Shown here in pieces: positions 23,150 through 35,229 of a stretch of 64,000 bases of DNA. The stretch is taken from NCBI GenBank assembly GCA_009792885.1, contig WMCF01000150.1, positions 265,056 to 329,055 of the forward strand. Direction: 5' to 3'. The notes beneath the pieces were generated by a model. It did no database searches. It saw nothing but the letters and a program-made list of their open reading frames with translations, and was not told the DNA's origin. Position 1 is the stretch's first letter; each line of letters opens with the position of its first letter. Position numbers and translations under genes: made by a program. This DNA comes from Eremophila alpestris peregrina. Its lineage: Eukaryota > Chordata > Aves > Passeriformes > Alaudidae.

Positions 23150-25450
23150 TTTAACTCACTCTCCTCCCCTCCCACAGCCTCCTGCAGCCCCCTGATCCCA
23201 GGGACACCTCTGGGAACCCAAACCCACCTCCCAGCACAGCAGGGTGAAGGTTTGGTTGCTGTTCCTCCATCCCTTTCCTTCAGGAAACTTTTTTGAGTTC
23301 CCCAGCCAGAGAAAAATGAAAATTCTCTAATGAGTAGTGAGCTCACCTTGCCCTGTTCTTTGTTTTTGTGGGACTGGAAGGGTTTGGGGGAGCTGTGCTT
23401 TGCTTTTCCTCCTCCTTCCCTGGCTGGACACAACCCCTGGGGCTTTTTTCATTAAATAAAGCAGAGAAAGAGCAGGAAAGCTGGAATTTTCAGGGATAAC
23501 CAGCCTCCCCCAACCCTGAGCACCTGCTGGAGCAAACCCCCTGCTCTCCTCCCAGTGCAAACTGAACACCTGGATCTCCTCCTCTTGTCTCCTCTCCCAT
23601 CTCCAGGAGCCTTTTCCCACCCAGCACTCTCTGCCTCAGCAACTCTGAGTAAAACATGTGAAAGTGTCTTTATTCATCCCTCCAAAAAAGTAATTAGAAG
23701 CAAGAACAGGAGTGAGGAACGTAAACGTTATCCTTCCTAAAGGGAAGCAGATTTCTAATTAGCCCAGAAAGAGGCTTCTGTGGGATTCTTTCTCCAAACA
23801 GCTGTTGCTGAGGGATCATCTGTCTCTCTTCTTCTCCTCTTTTGTAGTGAAAAGTTCATTTATTTGAGCAGGGTGGAAGTGTTGCAGCACCCAATTAAGG
23901 CAGGCAGGGGAATCGAGGAGCACTGGGGTGGAATGGAGGCAGCTCCAGGAGCCCTGAGCTCACAGATGCCACTGAAACCACCCCAAATCTCCTGTGCTCC
24001 CCCTCCACCCACACCAAAAGGTGGGAAAACAGCGCCAGGAATGGCTCAGCTCTGAAGAAACAGCGAGGGAAAAGTGCATTCCTGGCTGTCTTGGGCTCCT
24101 CTGAGAGGTCGGATGACTTCCATCTAAATATTCCACTTTATTTCTTGCTGGCTTCATTTCCTTTGCTCCCTTCTAGGGCATGACAAAGCTGATTGGTTTT
24201 AAATCATGGCAAAAATCAAAGCTGTGCTACCACTCCTCACACACAGGAGATTTTCACATCAAAAAAGACATTTTCCATTAAGGAAGGTTTCTCACAAGGC
24301 ACCTCTTTCTTACCCATTGTAATTTTTTCTTCCTCTTTTTTTTTTTTTCCCTTCATTACCACCAAGTTTGACAAGTTCATCTGAAGGAGGAAATGTAAAT
24401 CACCCCCCACAAAGCTGCAGTGACAAGGGCACGTTTTAATTTCGTGCTGAAGGGGACTTTTCAGCAAATCCCCAACCTGAGGAGCCCCATCCATCCTGCT
24501 GGGATGAGGTAAATCCAGTGGGCAACTCCTCTCTGTGATTATTGATAGCCAAGAAAAAAATATTTATATATATATAAATCATGTTTTATATAATAATAAT
24601 AATAATGGCAATGTAGCAATGATGATGATTTAACAAAAATTAATGGGGCTAAGCAAGCCCTGGAATGAATTCTGGCTGCCATTAGAGCAGCGAGGAGCTG
24701 GAAACGCCCTCCCAAAAAATGAATAAAAGGCAAAAAAAAGCCCCAAGGCAGGTTGGAGGTGGGAGCTTGTGGATCCTTCCCGAGGGCTGGGTGGCTCTGA
24801 AGGTCCCTGTGTGGGCTCCCACCCAAAATCCCTTCAAACCCATCCCATGGGGAGCAGAGAGCAGCGTGTCCATCTGTCCATCCAGCCCAGCCCTGCCCTG
24901 CTCCCAGGAGGAGGTGGCTGTGCTGTGCACACACATATTGTGTGTGAAATAAGACATTTCATCAACAAACACACCTACAGAGGGTTCCTGTGCCCAGCTG
25001 GGTGCTCTCCAGCCTGGCACAGCTTCCTGCAGAGCCAGAGCAAAGAAGCAGGGCCCAAATTCAAATCGCCGCTGGAAGAGTTCCGCCAGCTTCGAGCTGG
25101 GATAAAACCCCTTGGGAAGGGCTCAGCTTCCTTCCCAGCCTTCATTCCCTCACTTGGGAGCTTGCAAATGGGAAAACTCAGCCCCTGGAGGACGCTGACC
25201 AAATTAAACCCCTTTTTGGCAGGGCTTGAGGCAGAGGGAGCTCTCACATTTATCAGCTGGAAAAGGTGGCACAAAGCACGTTCAGGGTCTGACCTCTCCC
25301 AGCCCAAAGGCTCCATCACACACATGTTTCTGCCTGCTGATACACTCCTCTGTGTGGAGAAATGGGGGAAAAAAAACCCCAATTAAAAGGCAATGTGTAA
25401 GAGTAAAATCAGAGCTAATCCCCCAGCGCTCACTCACAGCCAGTACAAAC
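23150..25450. other. Non-coding stretch, with short AT microsatellites
   Basis: Unique sequence. It holds a TA/TAA microsatellite at about 24559-24606 and an AT-leaning block at 23650-23770 (GTAATTAGAAGC, TCTAATTAGCCC) that could be regulatory. No gene was recognised. Confidence 0.45.
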
Positions 25451-25558
25451 ACACAAACCAAGAGATGAGATCTCTGTCAATGCTCTACACAAACCAAGAG
25501 ATGAGATCTCTGTCAATGCTCTACACAAACCAAGAGATGAGATCTCTGTCAATGCTCT
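25451..25558. repeat. Three identical tandem copies of a 36-bp unit
   Basis: Units occupy 25451-25486, 25487-25522 and 25523-25558. They start ACACAAACCAAGAGATGAGA and end TCTGTCAATGCTCT, with no difference seen between copies. Identity suggests recent expansion. The 36-bp length keeps a 12-residue repeat open in one frame, which is not evidence of a protein. Confidence 0.97.
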
Positions 25559-26399
25559 GGGACCTGGAAACTGAGAGCAGCAAACAGGGGAGGGGCAGAG
25601 GAAGCCCCAGAGCAGGGGGACTCAGAGCACAGAGGCAGCACAAAGGGCTCTGCTCAGCCTCAGGGGGGCACAGATATAAAAATTCCAGATTTTCCAATAG
25701 CTGGGATGGAGCCTGATCAAAGGAGTGCCTGAGGAATGGCTGGGAGGGAGCACAGCAGCAGCCATCCCAAAGAAACCCTTTGTTCACATCAATCCTCCTG
25801 CACAAATCCCCTGGCCTCCCTCCCCTGGGCCTCAGCCCTGGTTATTCAGAATATTGAACACCAGGTTGGCACTGCAGCCCCCCATTGCAGCATCTCAATC
25901 CAGCCCATCATAAACAGCAGCCTGATCAGCGAGCCTGCTGCACATAATAAATGTTTATAATGTGCATGTAGGAAAGAGAGAGACACCTCAATATTTTTTG
26001 CTTTGGTAAAGACAAATAGCCTCAATTGTTTAATCAATAAAAATGCCTCTCTGACTCCCACTGTTATTACAGAGCCATTCCACACAGAGTGAAAAAGAAC
26101 CATTGCATCTGTATTGCTGTCAAAGGAGACTCTGGACATGCTTTTGGGGCTCCCCAAAGGCCAAACCTCAGCTCTGAGCAAGCTGGAGCTGCACCCCAGC
26201 CCTGCCCCAGCACCCTGCCCTCTGCCAGCTTCAAACATCCCGTTAAATGAATGAGGATTGTGCCAGGAAAATACAGCCAAATACACAGAAGGGGGATTAT
26301 TCAGCAGGTGGCAATGGCAGGGAAGGGGACAGGATGGCCTGGGAGGGCCCTGGGGGTGGCATCAGGAGAGCAGGGTGGTCCCACAGAGCTGGGGGCTGG
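25559..26399. other. Non-coding stretch, possibly including a regulatory element
   Basis: Unique sequence. The segment 25930-26140 is AT-rich with CAATTGTTTAATCAATAAAA and CACTGTTATTACAGAGCC, and could be a conserved element. No gene was recognised. Confidence 0.45.
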
Positions 26400-26650
26400 A
26401 TTTGGGGGAATGAGGAACATTTTAAGCTCTTTCCTCCCATATCTGTGGGAATGAGGAACATTTGGAGGTTTTTTTCCTCCAAGATTTGTGGATTTTGAAC
26501 TTGTTTCCTTCCAGATTTGTAGGAATGAGGAACATTTGGAGGTTTTTTCCTCATGGATTTGTGGGAATGATGAACATTTTGAGCTCCTTTCTTTGCGGAT
26601 TTGTGGGAATTGGGAATATTTTGAGGTCTTTTCCTCCAAGAATTTTCATA
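26400..26650 (+). repeat. 41-42-bp minisatellite, array 1 (forward)
   Basis: GAATGAGGAACAT-like anchors at 26408, 26449, 26523, 26565 and 26607 give a 41-42-bp period, with one shortened unit between 26490 and 26523. Each unit reads roughly GGAATGAGGAACATTTGGAG, then T-rich, then CTCCAAGATTTGTG. It is the reverse complement of the array at 28183-28480. An open frame through it encodes a 14-residue repeat and is not a gene. Confidence 0.92.
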
Positions 26651-27100
26651 GCTGCTCTCTCCTCTTCCCCTTCTTTAAGCTTCTTGCTCCTCAGGATGTG
26701 CATCACCTTCAGGGAGAACACGAGGTACAAAAATCCCCTTTATCCCTCCAAACCTGAGCTCCATCAGTGCCCAGGTCCAAAGCCAGGCTTGGCTCTGAAG
26801 GGATCATGCACATTCCCTGAGGAGCAGGGCCTGGGCTGCATTTGGGAATGCTCAGCACCTCCAGGACAGAATTTAGGCCAGAGCAGAGGACAAAGTGCTG
26901 CCCTGCCTGGGCCAAAAGCAGGAAGAGGAAACCCCTTCCCACCTGGACATGTTTGGCTCTCAGGTATCCTCTGGGGGGGTTTGAGCCCTCCAAATCCAAT
27001 CTGTGCCAAAAGCAGATCCCCCAAATCTGGCCCTGAGAACAGCCTTGGCTCAGCTCTGGGATTTCTCCCACTGCCTTTGTCTAACTCAGAACCTCCCCGT
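26651..27100. other. Spacer between the two 42-bp arrays, left part
   Basis: Unique sequence of ordinary composition. No gene or repeat family was recognised. Confidence 0.45.
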
Positions 27101-27185
27101 GGTGCCAGGGGAGAGCTCCAGGAGCAGGGGAGAGCTCCAGGAGCAGGGGAGAGCTCCAGGAGCAGGGGAGAGCTCCAGGACCAGG
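27101..27185. repeat. 19-bp tandem repeat, about four copies
   Basis: GGGGAGAGCTCCAGGAGCA recurs with a 19-bp period (GAGCAGGGG at 27122, 27141 and 27160) and little divergence. A 19-bp unit shifts frame each copy, so it gives different short peptides in all three frames. Confidence 0.95.
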
Positions 27186-28182
27186 ATTTCCTTCAGCCCC
27201 TCTGGAAGCTGGGATTTGCACTGACCAGGACACTCAGCACTGGAGGAACCCCAGGAGTCAGGAGCATTTCCACCCCACCATCCACTCTCTTCTCTACCAC
27301 TCACTTCTTCCCAACAAAGACATTTTTTCCCCCCTCTTCTTTTCCCTTTCTCTCTCTGGAGACTATAAATTAACTGGTATTTTGTACCCTGTTCTTTCTG
27401 GCTCTTCTCCAGATCTCCAGGGTGCCATTCCCTTTTTTTTTTCTTGACTCCCTCCTCTTTGCTGCTCTCTTTCCTTCACCTCTGGGGCTCTCCTGGCTCT
27501 CCCCTGGGCTCTCCTGAGCCAGGCTGAGCTCACCCACCCCTTTTATCAGCTCCATGTCTCCTTTCTCCTCACCCTCAGCACCCTGGCAACGGAGCCAGGC
27601 TGCCCCTTTCTCCTGCAGGTGGCAAATTCCCAATGGGAAAGAGGGAAAAGAGGGAAATAAATCAGCAGAGCCCACAAAATCCCTGTCAATCAGAGGCTGC
27701 CCTTCAGCCCTGTCCAGGCTGGGGAACAGAACTCATTTCAGTTATCAGTGCAGCAAGGGAGATTAGAGATGTTCTGGAGAAGGGGGAAATCAGGCAGGGG
27801 AAGGAAGGAAAGGCTCTTGCAGGGAGGGAGAGGAGATTTTTTGCTTGTCAGGCAGGAGTAGGAGCAAAGGGAATGAAATGGGTGGAGAAGGGAAGGGGGA
27901 AGCCAGACTGCAAGGAGCAGATGCTGCAAACCTCCTGCCCTGCACCTCTGCTGATTTTGGGGGAATAAATCAGTGCCAAAAGCTTCTTCCTTGTGCTGGG
28001 GAGCACCTGAACACCCAAACCTGGCAGGGACAGCTCTGCCCAAACCCTCCCCTGGCTCTTGGAGTGATTCCCTCCCCATCCCACCCATCCAAAGCCTCGC
28101 CCTCAGCCCTTCCCTGGCCTCTCCCAACAAACCCACACGTGGATTTCTACCCCCCAGCATCCCACAGATTGACTGCAAATTC
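27186..28182. other. Spacer between the two 42-bp arrays, right part
   Basis: Unique sequence, pyrimidine-rich at 27290-27560 and purine-rich at 27630-27850. No gene, RNA gene or mobile element was recognised. Confidence 0.45.
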
Positions 28183-28480
28183 CCACAAATCCAGGATGAG
28201 ATGACCTCCAAATGTGCCTCATCCCACAAATCTGGGAGGGAAAAAAACTCAAAATGTGCCTTATCCCACAAATCTGGGAGGAAAAAAACCTCAAAATGTG
28301 CCTCATCCCACAAATCTGGGAGGAAAAAGTCTCAAAATGTGCCTAATCCTACAAATCTGTGAGGAAAAAACCTCAAAATGTGCCTAATCCTACAAATCTG
28401 GGAGGAAAAAACCTCAAAATGTGCCTCATCCCACAAATCTGGGAGGAAAGGAGCTCAAAAAGTACCTCAAAGTACTTCCA
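28183..28480 (-). repeat. 41-42-bp minisatellite, array 2 (inverted relative to array 1)
   Basis: About seven units. CCCACAAATC/CCTACAAATC anchors at 28223, 28265, 28307, 28348, 28389 and 28430 give spacings of 42, 42, 41, 41 and 41 bp. The unit is CCCACAAATCTGGGAGGAAA, then A-rich, then CTCAAAATGTGCCTCAT. Its reverse complement matches the unit of the array at 26400-26650. Copies here are more uniform than in array 1. Confidence 0.95.
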
Positions 28481-29569
28481 ATCAGCTCAGAAAACTCAAA
28501 TAAAAATAGAGAGGAAATCAGAGGTTGAAAGAGAAGAAAGTGAGCAGTGGAGCAGATTCAAGGCACAGAATTTCTGCAGAGAAGAGGGGAAGAAAAAAAA
28601 AATCCAACCTCCTGCTCCTAAAAAGGAAGGAGTGGGCACCACTCAGCTTATGGAGATTTCTCCCTCTGAAAAATTAATCCTGACAATACAAAGATGTGGA
28701 GAAAAAAAAAAAAAGGAGCAACTCTCTGCAGAGCACCCAGGAAAAGAGAAAAAGCCAAGTGTGGTCAGGGGAGATGATGATTTTAACATAATCATGCCTC
28801 TCCCCCAGGGCTCCTGAGAGAAGCTGCTTTGTGCAGGGCTGTAATAACCCCAACAAGCACTCAGCCACAGCCAAAGCCACATCACAACAAAGGCCATCCT
28901 GTGCAACACAATTTCAGTGAGACTTAAAAAGAAAAGAGAGAGGGGAAAAACAATAAAGGCAACGTTTGCAGAGCAAAACCTCAATCAGTGCCTCGTGCCC
29001 AGCACTTCCAGGCGTGCTGGAGATGGATTTCTGCTTGGTTTTGAGTAGATCAAGACAAATGTCCACCCTGAATATGTGAATGTTCTCCCTTTCCCACCTC
29101 TGCTCAGCATCACCCACCCACGACTCCCTCAGTTCTTCAATGCTGCTGTTGCTCCCCTCAGGAGCAATTTTTGGGGGGCTTTATGAGCCTTACAGAAAAT
29201 GCCTTTTCCATCACCCAGCGTGGTGGCAGGAGAGGGCAAGACCTCATTTCCTCCCCCAGCATTCCCAGGTGGATGAAACCACAGCAATGAGAACATGGAA
29301 ATGTGCTGATTTTTGTACACCACCAGCCCTGTGAGAAGGCAGCACCTCCTTTCCAGGGGCAGCAGATTACTGAGGTGATATTAATTATTAATATCACCAA
29401 ACTTTTTAATCCATTTGGATTTCCCATTGGGCTCAGCCAGCACCCAATTCTTGAGAGGGAATTGCAAAAGCAGAGAGTTTATCCTGGGGTTAAGTCTCAG
29501 CTCAGTCTCATTAAGCAGAGCTTAGGCCATGTCCTAAAGCACAACAACTTGTAACTTCCTATTCATTTA
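28481..29569. other. Non-coding stretch, nothing recognised
   Basis: Unique sequence, A-rich at 28500-28740. No gene or interspersed repeat was recognised. Confidence 0.5.
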
Positions 29570-30060
29570 TGCTCTTACACTCCCAAGCCCCTAAAAAGTC
29601 TGATAAGGCCCATAAATATCAGCTCTGGGTTTCAATTACACTGATGAACACCACGGGCTATTTTTCCATGATACTCAGGAATTAACCCAATGTCAGCAGC
29701 TGGAGCTTGGCTTGAAATTACCTTTTCTTCCCTGAATGAAAACATTCATTTTTGGAGGAGAAAAGTGGGGGACTCCAGCTCTCCCACTTCTTTTTTGATC
29801 AGGAGAAAACCCCCACGGTGGCTTCTTATTATTCACTGGGTTTTAAAGTTATTGTCACGAGTCCTTAAGATGTCAACAATGAAGAATCCCATTGTTCTCC
29901 TAATTAATTCAGCAATCTCAGTGAAATAATACAAGCTGCAATTGTAATTCCAGGCTCACCCCTCGACCACTGGAATCAAGTAATTAAATAACAATCAGCT
30001 CTACCACTTGCATTTAGAAGATGGACTCTTCCTTTTTATTGCTGCAATTAGGGAATGCAC
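29570..30060. promoter_or_regulatory. Candidate conserved non-coding element (long)
   Basis: A ~490-bp AT-rich single-copy block. It includes CCCATAAATATCAGC, GGTTTCAATTACACTG, CCATTGTTCTCCTAATTAAT, CTGCAATTGTAATTCC and ATCAAGTAATTAAATAACAA. SOX-like (ATTGTT) and homeodomain-like (TAATTA) cores cluster, and no frame looks coding. Together with its length this makes it one of the best enhancer candidates in the window. Inference only. Confidence 0.4.
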
Positions 30061-30930
30061 TCAATAATCGGAATGAAATACAAATTTACCCAGGAGCCCA
30101 CTAAATTATGGCCATTCATACTTTGTTGTCTTTTCATCCTAGAGGAAAAAGAAAAAAAAGGAAAGAAAAAAGCAAAGATGGCAATTTTCTCCTTTCCCAG
30201 CTTCCTCAGCTGGAAAGGGCATTGCCAGCTCCCAGTGCAGGCACCATCTTCCCCTTCTCTGCCTTTTTTTGATGAAGGTCCCTCATAATCCTCTGAGATT
30301 TGAATAAACACTCACACACAGGCTGAGGCTGAGCAGGGACCTGTGATGGTGTTATTGGTCATGGCCACATCTCATTGTCTCATGTAAATGCTAAATATAA
30401 TCTACAGAGCAAGAATAAGATTAGAAAAAATACATAACAGACATAGTTATTTGTTTTAAATGATGATATCTGGCCATAATTCCCACCTTTTGGGTCTTGC
30501 CTTCCTCTGTCCTACACCTGCACCTCAAGGTCAGTGGTTGGGGCCCTGCATTTTGCATTTCAAACACTTTAAATTCCAGCTGGGAAAACCCTCTGTGGAG
30601 TCAAGGCAGAGCCCTGCAGAAATGATGAGATCCCATCTGGGGTGGCACTAAAAATGAAAGGGAACAGATCCCAAAAGCAGTGGAGACAACCCTGGTCACT
30701 GAGGTGGGCTGGGATAAAAACCAGGGGCACCCCTCAGCAGCTCCTGCCACAGGCCAAACCAGCTCAGCTCCAGGAAATCCTTACCAATCAAACCAGATCC
30801 TGGGAAATAAACCCAAACCTTAAAACAGCTTTGCCAACCCCTTCCTTTTACCACCTTGGTGCTTTTTTCTCTGTTATCCAGAGGTGCTCCCACCACTGCT
30901 GGAGGCTTGGCCTCAGAAAGTCATGTTTGT
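30061..30930. other. Non-coding stretch, nothing recognised
   Basis: Unique sequence, AT-rich to about 30470 and GC-richer after. No gene or repeat family was recognised. Confidence 0.5.
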
Positions 30931-31127
30931 CCATTTTGTGACCATTTTGGGTCGATTTTGTGCCCATTTTGGGTCCATTTTGTGACCATTTTGTGACCAT
31001 TTTGGGTGCAGCCCTGGCCAGGTTCTTGTCCTGCCCAAAGTGTACCTTAAATGCCTTTTAATAAATCTCTGCTTTATTCTCCAGCTCTGCCCAGTCTCTG
31101 TTCTATCTCAGCCTTCCCAAGGCATCA
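30931..31127 (+). mobile_element. 5'-truncated LTR, same family as 22784-23149
   Basis: Matches the last ~200 bp of the LTR at 22784-23149. It starts with repeated CCATTTTGTGACCATTTTGG motifs, then CCTGGCCAGGTTCTTGTCCT, AATAAA at 31060-31065, TTTATTCTCCAGCTCTGCCC and CTTCCCAAGGCATCA. The first ~170 bp of the LTR are missing. It has one more CATTTTGTGAC unit than the other copy, showing that the internal motif changes in number. Confidence 0.85.
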
Positions 31128-34100
31128 CAGGAAATCCCTGAGGAAAACCCCAGAGGAGGAACACTCACACAGACAACCAAGGGAATGGTTTCTATCCAAA
31201 CCAACCACAAATTCTCAGCTGACCTCGTGCTTCAGCCCTGTCCTGGTGGGAATCTGAGGTGTTTTCCCCCCAGCTGGGAGCAGATCCAGCAGGATTTGTG
31301 GAAGCCAGTTCGGGATGGGATGGGGAAACCTTCAAAAGCAATCAACTCCAATAAAGGACAGACACCCACTGCAGAAGCACAGAGATAACTGGCAAGGACA
31401 GCAGCAGCAGGAGGAGGTGTGAAAATTAAATTGGATAAAAGGCAGGTGCTCAGGGAGGAGCGGAGGATGAGGGGAGGGGGGAGGCAGGAGAGGTAAGGAA
31501 ACAAAGAGAGTTGTGCTGCTGTCACTGGGACCTCAGGACATCTGCAGAATGCTCCTGTCCCCTCCAAGGACAAGGAACTGCAGGGGATTGAAGCTGCAGG
31601 ATCAACCCAGCACCCAGAGTTAAAGGAAATGACATTTCCCTGTGCTCTGACTCTGCTCAGAGGTGGAAGTCAGGGAACCCACACTTCCAGCTGGGATAGA
31701 GGGCACAGAACTGCTCTGGCCACCCCATGGTGAAATGAAAGCATTCCTGAGACCCTGCAACATTGCAAAGCCATGGGATTGTCCCCAAATTTCCTGCGTG
31801 TGCAGAGCAGTGGAGAGGCACCACCCTGGCAGCAGGGAGCAGCTCCTGAGGCATCATCATCATCCCCTCACTCGAGGGGTGCTTGAGAGGAGGCAGCATC
31901 CGTGCTTCAGAAATAATGGGCTGTGATTACACAGGATGGTGGCCAAAACACATTAGAGCGAGAGCTGGGGAGAATTTCTCTGATAGTGTTTTTTTTTTTT
32001 TTTGTCAAACGAATGGCCCTCTTCCAAAAATTGGTAATTTCTGCAATTCAGCCCCCTCACCAAGAAGTTTCCAATTTTTTTTCCCCACAAACCCCTCAAG
32101 TCACACATTCAATTGCTTGCCTCCTTTATTAAGGGCTGCTGGAGAAGACAGCTCTTAGCAAAGAGAGCAGAAGGGAAAGGAGAGTGAGAAGGAATAATGA
32201 GAGCTCTGCTTTTTCACCTCCAAAATTGCAACTATTTATCCACGTGTGTATTTCTGCTATTTTGGAGCTTCCTCCAACTCCCACAGGTTTATTTAAGCCC
32301 GCAGAGAGGCCGAGGCAGAGGGGATGAGGCTGGGTCAGGATCCCAGAGGAGGGGGAAGCAGCAGGAACAAGCCCTGCCTTTGCCTCCTCTCCCCAGTGCA
32401 GGTGTTCCCGTGGCCTCCGAGGGAAGTGCCAGGATTCAGGGACTCAGCAGAGCTCCCACCCTGCTGGCACAATCCAGTGCTCCAGCTGATTGTGCCATTC
32501 TTGCCTTTTCACACACAAAACATCCCTGATTTCCCTTCCCCTCCAGTGCCTCGGAGGAGTTTCCTGTAACAGCTGCTGGGGGCCTCCCTGCTCTGCCTGG
32601 ATGCCCCTTCTGGGCTGCACATCTGACACGTTTATACCCCAAAAAAATGAGTCAGTGGACTCAAAATGAGGTTTATCCCACTGATTCCTATAGGATGTTA
32701 CTAGTTCTTTGTTACCTGCAGCAAGGAAAAGCCTGCTCCTTGCAGCCAGGGAGATGTGTGCGTGTCCCTGAGCTCTGCTTCCCTTCTCCAGCCCAAACCC
32801 TGCCCTGCCAGCGGCCCTTTCCCTGCTCCAGGTGCTCTGGAGCACAGCCCAGGCTGATGTTCCTTCCCTGCAGCTGCAGTTCCAGCTCTGGCAGCTCCCT
32901 GCTCCTGCGCTGGGTTTGTCCCCTGTGGGCAGCAAAAAGGGCTCCCAGCCTGTCCCTGCTCCCGGCCCGGCAGCTCCAGGAGGGTGGGGAGAGCATTAAT
33001 TACACCCAGGCACAATGAGCTGAAGCGATTTGTAGCAGAGCTTGTTGTGCTCGAGTCAGGAGGATTTTATCTCGGGAATCAGTGACCTGAACATTGCCAG
33101 CTCACAAAGCCCAGCGCTGGGCTTGGTGCTCCCAGCAGTGCCTCTGTGGATAAACTTCACCTGCCCACAGCACCTTGTTTCCCTGCAAAACCACCCCAAA
33201 ACTTGCCTGGAGGCTTTTCCCAGAAAGAACAAGCAGCTGGTCTGATTGGAGGCAATTCACCCACACCCCCAGTCTGGTTTTAGAGCCACCAAAAGATTTC
33301 AACATCCTTCCCTTTCCTGCTGCTTATGAGATCTGGTGGGCCATGATTGCTCCACGAGATTAAATTCTGTCCTAGATCTGACGACCTAAACAAAAAACTT
33401 TGGGCTGAGTTGCAAAGAAAAAACAGATTTAATTTGTCTTGAGGGAGAATGATGCCTGAGCCATCTCCAGCACCAGAAACACTTGTGTCCTCCAGAGTAA
33501 AGTGATATAAAGTATTCTGACTGCATAATAATGTCACTCCTCGGTTTCGATTCTCCAATTGTCCCTGAGAGTGCCCAATCTGAATGACTTTGAACTCAAG
33601 GATATCTTGGAGCAGCCAGGTCTGCAGGCAGAGGCTGCATTTCGTGGAAAAAAAGATGAATTCATGGCTCACACAGAGGCTCAGCTGCAGAGCAGAGGGC
33701 CAGGAGATGCCAGGAGAGATTCCCTTCATCCAGGAGACCCTCATCCCTGAAATCCCATCCAAAACTCCGTGGCAGGGCCAGGGGGGATCCCAGCACTGCT
33801 GCAGAGATGTGGTCCCTGCCACATCAGCCAGGGACTCCTCATTGTAAGCAGCAGCTTGAGCTAAGCAAAGTGGAAAGTAAGCAAAACTCTCAATTCATCC
33901 CCAAAACCAGTGCAGACAGCACAATTTCAGAGCAGAATAAGGTTCTCCAGTTCCACAGCAAAGCAGGAAAAAAGAACAAAGCTTCACCAATAATTCAAAC
34001 TGCTGCATCCCAAGGAAATCACGAGGCTGCTCTTGTTCCCTTAAAGATTTCTTTTTTCCTCCCATTAAAAATATTGAACCCCAAACCTTTTCCATTGCAG

Positions 34101-34184
34101 CACCTCAAGAAGAATAAATAAAAAATCACTCTGAGGGAAAGGAAAGCAGGGCAATGCCACGAGGAGAAGGGACAGGAGAGCAGA
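31128..34184. other. Non-coding stretch, nothing firmly recognised
   Basis: Unique sequence with a poly(T) run at 31989-32003. The segment 33370-33620 is AT-leaning and could be an old repeat or regulatory element, but I could not match it to anything in the window. No gene was recognised. Confidence 0.45.
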
Positions 34185-34285
34185 AGCACAAAGCACAGCG
34201 CCGCTGCCATCGATGTATTGAAAGCCCTAATCACAATCCCATAAAACAGTTAACTCGATTAAGCCAAGCACGATTTAGGCATGGC
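34185..34285. promoter_or_regulatory. Candidate conserved non-coding element
   Basis: CpG-retaining, single-copy sequence including GCCATCGATGTATTGAAAGC, CCCATAAAACAGTTAACTCG and TTAAGCCAAGCACGATTTAG. The mix of TTAAG/TAAAAC cores and intact CpGs suggests constraint. Not testable here. Confidence 0.3.
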
Positions 34286-35229
34286 TCCCTCACTGCTGCT
34301 CCTTGTTTTCCTGACAGGCCTGGATCTGTCAGAGCCTTTGCACTCCCTGTGCCAAGGGGAGGCTGCTCCAGCCAAGGCAGGGTCGTTTTGGATTCTGGAG
34401 ACGCCTCTTCGCCTTCCCCCCTCTCCCTCTGTTCCCTCATCAACTCTGCCACACACACGCACACACAGAGCAGCGATTCTCCCCGTGTGCCCCCACTCCT
34501 GCAGTCGGTACAGCTCGTCCCAATTCCTGCCTGCTAATTAACGGCAGAGCCCGGAGAGCACCAGAGGGATGGGATGCTCTCTCCTTGGAGCGCAGCTTCA
34601 AAACCTTCCCAGCCCAGCTCCGTGCTCCTGTGATGTTCCCGAGCCCCCGGGGCACAAACCGCACAAATCCCAGCCCTAACGAGGCTGATAAAAACAAACA
34701 AATACTCAAACAACACCCAGAAAACCAAACTATTTCCTCTGGGTCCAAGGCAAAACCCCCCTAGCACCGGGATGCTCCATCCCCAGCTGAGCCCGGGGGG
34801 AGAGGGAGCAGCGCTGGAGCTGCCAGCAGCCCCAAAAACCTGTTGCACTGGCAGGGACACGCCTGCAACAAGTGTCCTTGTGCGTGTGAGCGGTGCTGCG
34901 GTGAGGGATGGGCGCCGGGGTGATTTACACAGGCACAGCGAGCTGCTGGCCTCACTCTGCCGATGTCTCCCGGGAGGCTGATGCTGGAGGACAACATCCT
35001 CCGAGCCTTGCTGAGCACACCAACATCAGCCCCGAGCCAATAAACTGAGATAAATCAGCACCAGCACTTCACTGCTGCTGAAGTCACAGTGATTACAGCA
35101 GCACAGCCCGGAGGGGCCCGGGCAAGTCAGCACAGAAACTATTCACAAGGGCACCTGGTGACAGGACAGGGGGACAAATGTCAGCTCTGAGCTGACACAG
35201 AGGAGGTTTAGATGAAATATTAAGGAAAA
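34286..35229. other. Non-coding stretch, GC-rich
   Basis: Unique sequence with a short CA-rich run near 34450-34470. GC-rich open frames on both strands have no recognisable domains. No gene was recognised. Confidence 0.45.

Noticed and set aside
26462..27373. 303-codon frame with hydrophobic repeated segments
   Set aside because: The repeated part is the 42-bp minisatellite (14 codons per unit) and the rest has no domain. The same repeat in inverted orientation gives a similar false frame at 27738-28313 (-).
28183..28480. CRISPR-like regular array
   Set aside because: Whole units are repeated without unique spacers, and the window is vertebrate. It is a minisatellite. The same applies to the arrays at 18261, 25451 and 57320.
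30931..31127. Pair of LTRs at 22784 and 30931 as the two ends of one provirus
   Set aside because: The intervening 7.8 kb contains minisatellites and unique DNA with no retroviral gene similarity, and the second LTR lacks its 5' part. They are independent insertions.
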